The notes under the pieces were generated by a model that was given only the letters and a program-made list of their open reading frames with translations, ran no database searches and was not told where the DNA came from. The translations under genes and the position numbers were made by a program. Shown piece by piece: positions 58,267-64,000 of a stretch of DNA of 64,000 nt (position 1 is its first letter; every line of letters begins with the position of its first letter). The stretch is from Larimichthys crocea. Taxonomy: Eukaryota > Chordata > Actinopteri > Sciaenidae. The stretch is taken from positions 12,842,002 through 12,906,001 of the forward strand of contig NC_040032.1 in assembly GCF_000972845.2 (NCBI RefSeq), read 5' to 3'.

Positions 58267-61200
58267 TAATTGTAGCCTTTCCAAGCATCTTGGGACCCAG
58301 CAGATCCACTCCAAGTTCTACAATCAGATCAAGGATGTTTTCCCCCAGGTCAGATCCGTCACAACTCATAAATGTTTCAAGGCCTTTTCCTCCTGTTCCT
58401 TTTGATCCCAGTGTAAGCTGAGGAGAATTTCTTCACACTATGCAATGCAATACCCGGTTCCTCTATAGGGAGTTTACATACAGAATGTGTTCAAGACCCT
58501 GCTCATTTATATTTTCTCAACACTTCCCCAGGAACTTCCCTGTCTTTTGCCTTATTAAACCATTCAATAATACGTGTTTGTATGATCAACAGAAGTTTAA
58601 GTCTTCTCCGATACTAAAAGGAAAAATGTTAATTAGAACAGTCGGGACCTAATCTATGACAGGACAGGACACAAAGCTCGGTGATTCCTCTCTTGGCATT
58701 TTTAGTACACAGTGAAAGACAGAACGAGAGAGAGAAATACAGAGCAGAGCATAAAGACTTGGATGGCTTGCAACGAGAAGCTTAACTACTTCACCATCAG
58801 GGCACCAGGGAAAATCCATTCTTGGCAGCAGAGATTGCCACTGCTAAGCCTGCATTTTAAAATGTGAATCTGCACTTAGTCTTTGGAAACTCCCCCAAGA
58901 GCCGATCATTAAGCAGGTCATTAAATCAGAAGTTGTGAGGCTTGGAAAAAAAAAGAAGAAAAAAAAAAGAGAGACGAAGTAAGTAAATTGGAAATATGAA
59001 TGAGGTAAAATTTGATAGGAGATGAGGCTATCCTATGTTCACTCGGCAAGATGATACAATTATTCATCTGTCCCCATGAGCACTAGGCGGACATTTCAGT
59101 GGAGATATATTTCCATGGAGGATATTGAGAAGCTGACAACTTTATCCTTTGAATAACACACATGCTGCTGTTTCTGTTGGCGGTGACATAGCTTGTGAGT
59201 GAAATATCCTTTAATGATATTCCTATTGAGTTAATTGAGCATTTTTTTATTAGAGCCAGATCTAGTAAAGTGTCTCTAATAACATTAAGTGTTATTATGT
59301 CTGTCACTGCATTGCTGCAATAAAAAAAAATTCCTTTGTAAACATCACACTCACATTATTATTCTCTACAGGATTGATTAGACTGGAATATTATCACATA
59401 CATATGATCTGTAAACAATTCAGAAAACAGTAGAATGCAAAAAAAAAATACATTTTGTTCAACCTCCACAAGATTGTACTCAATGCAAGACATAAAGAAA
59501 AGATTGTCAGTACTGCTAATGTTTGAGTCTTGAATCGGGCTATGTGCTGCTCACATGCCATTTGGAAATAGCCTTGGGTAGAGCCTAAGGCTGCAGAGAT
59601 GTGAAACACAGAGAAAGACAAACGTAAAAAAAAAAAAAAAAAAGATAGGTTGAAGGTTTATGGATTAAAAACGCTTTGAGTCAGATCTCATCAATAGAAA
59701 GGTTTGTAAAATCATCTTAAGAGCTGATGAAAAGTGATGTTTGTTTGGCTTTTAACCTGTATGAGCCTCCAGCAAGAAACCAAAATACATGGCCCTCTGC
59801 TCTGTCGACAGTATTCATGAGAAATTTGAAAACAATAACTGACTTTATATGGAATCCAGGGTGCTCTGTGAACTAAGCTTCTGTAAACTAGCTAATGGCT
59901 TTGAGCTTGAACTCGAAGGCCGTCTTTGAATATTTCAAATGCACGTCAAAATATGATTCAAAGGAAAACCAGACATACTCAAATTTCAAAGCTTCGCAGT
60001 CTAACAAGAAACAACAACAACTACTGCCAAACTATACACAAATATAACTTATATTTCATCCAAGAGGACGTTTTTATACTAAAACATAACACGTGTTAGA
60101 TTGAGGAATTCAGCCCCTGCTTCATTTGCATGTGGCTGCTCAACTACTAAGAGTTGAACTTTGCTTAACTTGCTGGACTGCAATGTGACATCATCTGGCA
60201 AGGCGCTGCATTGGCCAATCAAAGAGGCCTACATGCAAGCTTGCATTCCTGGCGGATTACTGTATTTACACTGTTACCCTCACGATTACCATGAAAAATA
60301 AATTGACTGCTACTCTGATAACTTTCCAAAGATGTAAAATCCGTCATCATGGTATTAGGAATGTCTACAGAGAGTTTTGGTGCCTGATAAGCCTTCAAAC
60401 TCATGAATCTATTTATCTAACTGGACTTTCTGGATCGCTGTTTTTGATCTAACTCCCACATAGAGATTGAAAATAATGTGAATGCAAAACTCAATGAATA
60501 TGTCCAGAATCATATCATCATATCTGTACGGAGCCGAACAATTCAGGCATTTAGAAATGTCATAAAACAGCAGTACTACGCTGTACATCTGCGCCTGCTA
60601 TACTGTACACTGTAACACAGGAGCGAGATGTGGGTCACCCAGCCTCACCAACTACTGAATGGCTGTAAGCGGTTGTTGGGTGACTTGATGGGGACCAGAT
60701 AGTTGTTGTTAAAAATAAACATATATCATAACTTTATTTTCTTTTCCCATCAAGTCAGATGTTTTCATCTGTAAAAGTTATGGCAAACATCTGTCACTAG
60801 AAAAACAGCTGAAAATTCATACTCTATGCTACACTGCCATCTCCCCCCGTACTATTGTTTATGTTTATTGTCAGGCTGTGTTTACAGCTGCTTCATGATG
60901 CTTTGCAATAAAATTTTACTCTTCAAATAAATACAATGGCACTGAAAAGGTTTTACTGCAAAGTGGTACAATGTAGACAGTTTTGTGAGGTAATACAGTT
61001 GAAGAGGTGGGAAAGTTTCTGGATTACGTGGTCACATCCTGAAACCTTCATCACAACCTTTGAATCCCAACTCTAGAAGTGACTTAAAGGCAAATGTCTT
61101 TGTCTTGAATGGACACAGGACACGCACAGTAGTTATATTTCTTGCTATAGTGACCTTATCATCTTTCTTTAACATGTTTCCAGTACAACTTTTCTGAAGA

Positions 61201-61679
61201 TGTTGGGAAGTATAGCCTGGTTTTAGATGCTACCCATGACACAACTACCCAAGAGTATTCATGGCAGCTTTCAAGAACTTCCCACTTTGAAGAACATCAT
61301 AGTTGTCTCTATGGCCCTGAAACACAAAGCCGGGCCCTGCTACCTTCCACCTGCTTTCTGTTGTCTCACATATTCATATGCACATCCCAACCACCACCAC
61401 CACCAGTATCACACTCATGTATGCAGACATGAACAGTTTAAAAGAGAAATATAGTTGTCATTCTCCCTAAGTACCTAAATTGTACATTTTGTCCCTCACA
61501 ATTAATGGCAGACACACATAAAAATCTAATCTAATGGACTTTGTCTGACATGGAGTCTTTGTTTCCTGAGAGAGACTACTACTTGCACCACTCTGCAGTT
61601 TCCTGTTGTTGTTTGTCTCCCTGATCTGTCATTGGCTATGAGGGGCGGCCGGATATGGTTTAAAAAGCTTTTAGGTAAA
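58267..61679. other. AT-rich intron, little recognised
   Basis: Contains A runs (58946-58970, 59626-59643), a 12-bp inverted repeat (60681-60757), and a conserved-looking stretch at 59200-59290 (CCTATTGAGTTAATTGAGC). No gene or repeat family recognised. Confidence 0.3.
60681..60757. repeat. 12-bp inverted repeat around a 53-nt AT-rich spacer
   Basis: TGACTTGATGGG (60681-60692) is the exact reverse complement of CCCATCAAGTCA (60746-60757). It may be a remnant of a small palindromic element; no target duplication was identified. Confidence 0.8.
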
Positions 61680-62120
61680 TGCTACTTATCTCCATTCTCA
61701 GTGTTGACCCCATCGCAACCTGAACAACCTCAAGGTTTCTATTCCCTCTTAATGCCTGGGACTGTTGCGCAGTCTATGTTCACAAAGCATGTTTACTTGT
61801 AAATTCAATACAACACCCCCGCATTGAGCTCACTCGTTACCGACCCCCATTTGACCCTGTAAAGGGGAATGGTTTCAGTGCACGAGTCCAGCTGAATTAA
61901 TCCATTTATCACCATGTTAGGGCCCTGGAAGCACTGACATTATTGCTTCAAAAGCTTTGATCAAATGGATTTAAGTAATTAAACAAATGTTGCCAGCTGG
62001 AACTTTATAACCCCACAGCCCACTCGATACAGTTTGGCCCAAGGAGAAAGAGCGAAAGCAGGCGGAGAGGCTGTGATTATCAGAGTGGAGCGTGCAGGTC
62101 CATTTTTACTGACAAGAGCA
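61680..62120. promoter_or_regulatory. Candidate conserved enhancer
   Basis: GTCCAGCTGAATTAATCC, CATTTATCACCATGTTAGGG, CATTATTGCTTC, GGATTTAAGTAATTAAAC, GCTGTGATTATCAGAG and CAAAATCTTTAATC in repeat-free sequence. Words of homeodomain, GATA (TTATCA) and E-box (CAGCTG) type are interleaved. Confidence 0.45.
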
Positions 62121-62499
62121 AAATCTTTAATCTTTTTTAAAGCTGGTCGACAGCAACTTATTTCCTGATCAATCCTTGCTAGCTAAATGCTGGGTGCCTG
62201 AGCCATCGACATGTAAACCCCCGAGGAGAGAGACAGTGAGGCACTCCATCGCTCAAATAGGACAGGTATGAACCCGAGCCAAGTGGCTGCATGGAGGCAG
62301 GGAAGATCATTGTTACACATTACAGAGAGATGGCACACTGTGACGGCTATCTTGGGTTTCAGTAGCTGCTGTGACATTAAAAAGGACTGTGTAACCTTAC
62401 ATAAGACCGGAAAGTGTCAGGAATGTTTTAGGGGGGGAAAAAAAGCCAAGCAAGTCTTCTTTAGACCTTTAACATGCTGCTTGGCTTCTAATCAACACT
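62121..62499. other. Intron, nothing firmly recognised
   Basis: Mixed sequence with short overlapping frames on both strands (64 and 77 codons) that resemble no family. Confidence 0.3.
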
Positions 62500-62860
62500 A
62501 GCAAACACTGGGTACATTGATTGAACGCGGGCATGAGGAGAATGAGAGCACGCGATCAATGGAATGGATCAATTGAATCAGTGAATGAATGGACAAACAA
62601 ATGAGTGTGCAGGTGTGTAAATTACTACGTACGAGCCAAAAGAAATTAGAAACAAGCAAACGGAGTGGAAGGACAAAGTGCTGAGGGTGTGATGAAATGA
62701 GCAGGTGATGAAGAGAAAGAGTTAATCAATGAACTCATGAAAATGTATTAACGGTGAGTGAAGGAAGGCATGTAGAACTGAGCAGAGATTAATAATATTA
62801 TTAGTGTGTCGTTAGCCAAGTGATTAAAAACAGCATGGGCATCGGTCCAGAACTAATTAT
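62500..62860. promoter_or_regulatory. Candidate conserved element
   Basis: ATTGATTGAACGCGGGC, GCACGCGATCAATGG, GGATCAATTGAATCAG and TTACTACGTACGAGCC, then GAGATTAATAATATTATTAG. The ATCAAT and GATTGA words recur on both strands. Confidence 0.35.
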
Positions 62861-63151
62861 TAAATTTACAGTATCTCATGCCTATCAATGTATGGAAGCT
62901 CCTGGAGAATACAAACAAACGCATTAAAATACACTGACGCCGATTGGTTTCTCTCAAATTTTTGAAATATACAAATTATATATAAAATTGACATAATGGA
63001 AATGGGGAGAAGAGACTAGATTAGAATATCAGAGGTATTTTTCTTTTCTTTAATCACTTGAAAATAAGAATCATTGTGTTTCTTTGTTTTTTCAGAGGAA
63101 GCAGATATTCTTACATGGAGTCCACAAAGTTGCACCACCAAACTTCTAGAG

Positions 63152-63355
63152 CAGGGGTGTCCAAACTGTTCCACAAAGGGGCCGTGTGGCTGCAGGTTTT
63201 CCTTCCAACCAAACAGCAGCACACCAGACTTGACTCATTTAATCAACTGATCTCAGTCTTCAGAGAGTTGATTGGTCAAACTATGTGCTCTTGGTTGGTT
63301 GGAACAAAAACCTGCAGCCACACCGGCCCTTTGTGGAACAGTTTGGAGACCGCTG
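63152..63355. mobile_element. hAT-type palindromic MITE with intact 8-bp target duplication
   Basis: A 204-bp element whose halves are near-perfect inverted repeats over about 80 bp, starting CAGGGGTGTCCAAACTGTTC and ending (reverse) CAGCGGTCTCCAAACTGTTC. It is bounded on both sides by the same 8 bp, TTCTAGAG (63144-63151 and 63356-63363). CAG...CTG ends with an 8-bp duplication are the signature of hAT transposons. It encodes nothing and would need a transposase in trans. The perfect duplication suggests insertion was not ancient. A 102-codon frame across it is spurious. Confidence 0.9.
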
Positions 63356-63494
63356 TTCTAGAGTAATCCAGAAGGAACAAACCAAACATCAGGTTCCAGA
63401 TAAGGACTTTTGCATTCCTCTGATAATTCAACATGGCTTCTGTCTTTAAGCTGTTTATCTATAGGTGAAGATGTCCCACATGATTTGTCACATT

Positions 63495-63575
63495 TTTCTC
63501 CTACGTATATGCTTGAAATGAGGAGCCTCACTGCTAGATGCCATTAAATCCTACAAATCACACTGGATTTTTGAA
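63495..63575 (-). repeat. GGTCCA-family MITE-like repeat, left-end fragment
   Basis: Read on the minus strand: ATCCAGTGTGATTTGTAGGATTTAATGGCATCTAGCAGTGAGG, then CAAGCATATACGTAGGAG, corresponding to the left part of the 42626 and 48124 copies with a small deletion. The right half is absent. Confidence 0.7.
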
Positions 63576-64000
63576 CTACACAATGAGTACTGAAAAGCAT
63601 TTAACTTGGTTTTGTTGTCGATTATTTCTGCTTATAGTTACATTACACTAGTGTCAGGGAATTATTGGCATCAAACTTTTCTGTGACAGAGTGATGGTTT
63701 GATTATGGAACAACGTTGAGTCCAGTCCAGAGTGAACACAGAAATGACACATAAACACACAAATTATACATAAACACATGAACAGATCTTACTTATTAGC
63801 TGCTGATTGCTTATACTTCAAATACAAATATTATTGATATTCATTTTATAATGCATAAACTAAACTAAATAAACTGCAGAAAACTATAAAATTCAGACGT
63901 CTGGCCTCGACATCACAGATCCTCCTAATCTGACTGTGTTTGATCTATACGCCGACTACACCAGAAAAAGGATTTCACTCTCTACCTATGTATTGCAGAT
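63576..64000. other. AT-rich intron end of window
   Basis: Ordinary AT-rich sequence with a short A/T-rich run near 63850-63890. Nothing recognised. Confidence 0.35.

Larger units (their letters stand above)
1..64000 (-). other. auts2: Interior of a teleost auts2-like gene (introns around one microexon)
   Basis: The whole window is read as transcribed sequence of one gene on the minus strand, because the only recognisable exon (31413-31442) is on that strand and has intron on both sides. Everything above 31442 is then upstream intron and everything below 31413 is downstream intron. AUTS2 is a nuclear protein linked to a non-canonical PRC1 complex and to neuronal development, and its 5' introns are very long and enhancer-rich in vertebrates (established knowledge). 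Very long introns with homeobox-motif-rich blocks fit that. The a or b paralogue cannot be resolved. The related gene fbrsl1 has a similar N-terminal region and is the main alternative. The first exons, the last exons and the promoter are outside the window. Confidence 0.65.
31471..64000 (-). other. Upstream intron (at least 32.5 kb), no further exon seen
   Basis: All sequence to the right of the microexon acceptor region. I looked on the minus strand for the preceding AUTS2 coding region (a serine- and arginine-rich segment ending GYF with a donor) and did not see it. Open frames here are short, low-complexity and unlike any family I know. Contents are listed separately: conserved-looking blocks, the GGTCCA repeat copies, a SINE, a hAT MITE and microsatellites. 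Confidence 0.6.

Noticed and set aside
57799..58269. 156-codon plus-strand frame
   Set aside because: Composition follows GGAGG repeats; unrecognised, and the TATA-like site lies inside its end.
1..64000. CRISPR arrays, bacterial operons, prophage or complete tRNA/rRNA genes
   Set aside because: None seen; the sequence is vertebrate intron, and the only tRNA-like sequence is a SINE head.

Overview
The window looks like intronic DNA from a ray-finned fish (teleost, probably percomorph) nuclear chromosome. Four things support this. There are no densely packed open frames. AC, GA, GAG and TA microsatellites are abundant. There is a tRNA-headed SINE and there are MITE-type repeats of kinds I associate with percomorph fish. 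Finally, one vertebrate-style exon with near-consensus splice sites lies alone in about 64 kb. No bacterial, viral or organellar gene set is present.

The one coding element I can support is a 30-nt exon on the minus strand (31413-31442). It encodes CDTESDQDDK between a strong acceptor and a consensus donor. From memory, human AUTS2 has CDSDSDQEEK in its N-terminal half, just before ASDASSEK: 6 of 10 residues match and the other four are S/T or D/E swaps. I read the window as the interior of a teleost auts2 gene (auts2a or auts2b; the paralogue fbrsl1 is less likely), transcribed right to left. At least 32.5 kb of the upstream intron and 31.4 kb of the downstream intron are present, and I found no second exon.

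The rest is noncoding and of two textures. One is low-repeat sequence rich in TAAT, octamer, SOX-like, GATA-like and MEIS-like words, with scattered CpG. This is the texture of conserved developmental enhancers, which AUTS2 introns are known to carry. The best blocks are 1.0-1.9, 10.2-11.7, 17.0-18.2, 22.0-22.5, 31.1-31.4, 34.9-35.5, 38.5-39.1, 40.3-40.8, 45.3-46.6, 48.8-50.6, 57.8-58.3 and 61.7-62.9 kb. The other texture is AT-rich or simple-sequence filler with interspersed repeats: a GGTCCA-ended MITE-like family (at least six copies or fragments), a hAT-type palindromic MITE with intact 8-bp target duplications (63152-63355), a tRNA-derived SINE (51936-52122), a 41-bp tandem duplication and microsatellites.

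The conserved blocks are judged by eye from base texture and motifs, without alignment, so they are candidates. I did not find a new multi-gene system. The items most worth a second look are the microexon and its flank, compact motif arrangements at 10968, 11505 and 17362, and two plus-strand TATA/initiator pairs inside the introns (43783 and 58234).
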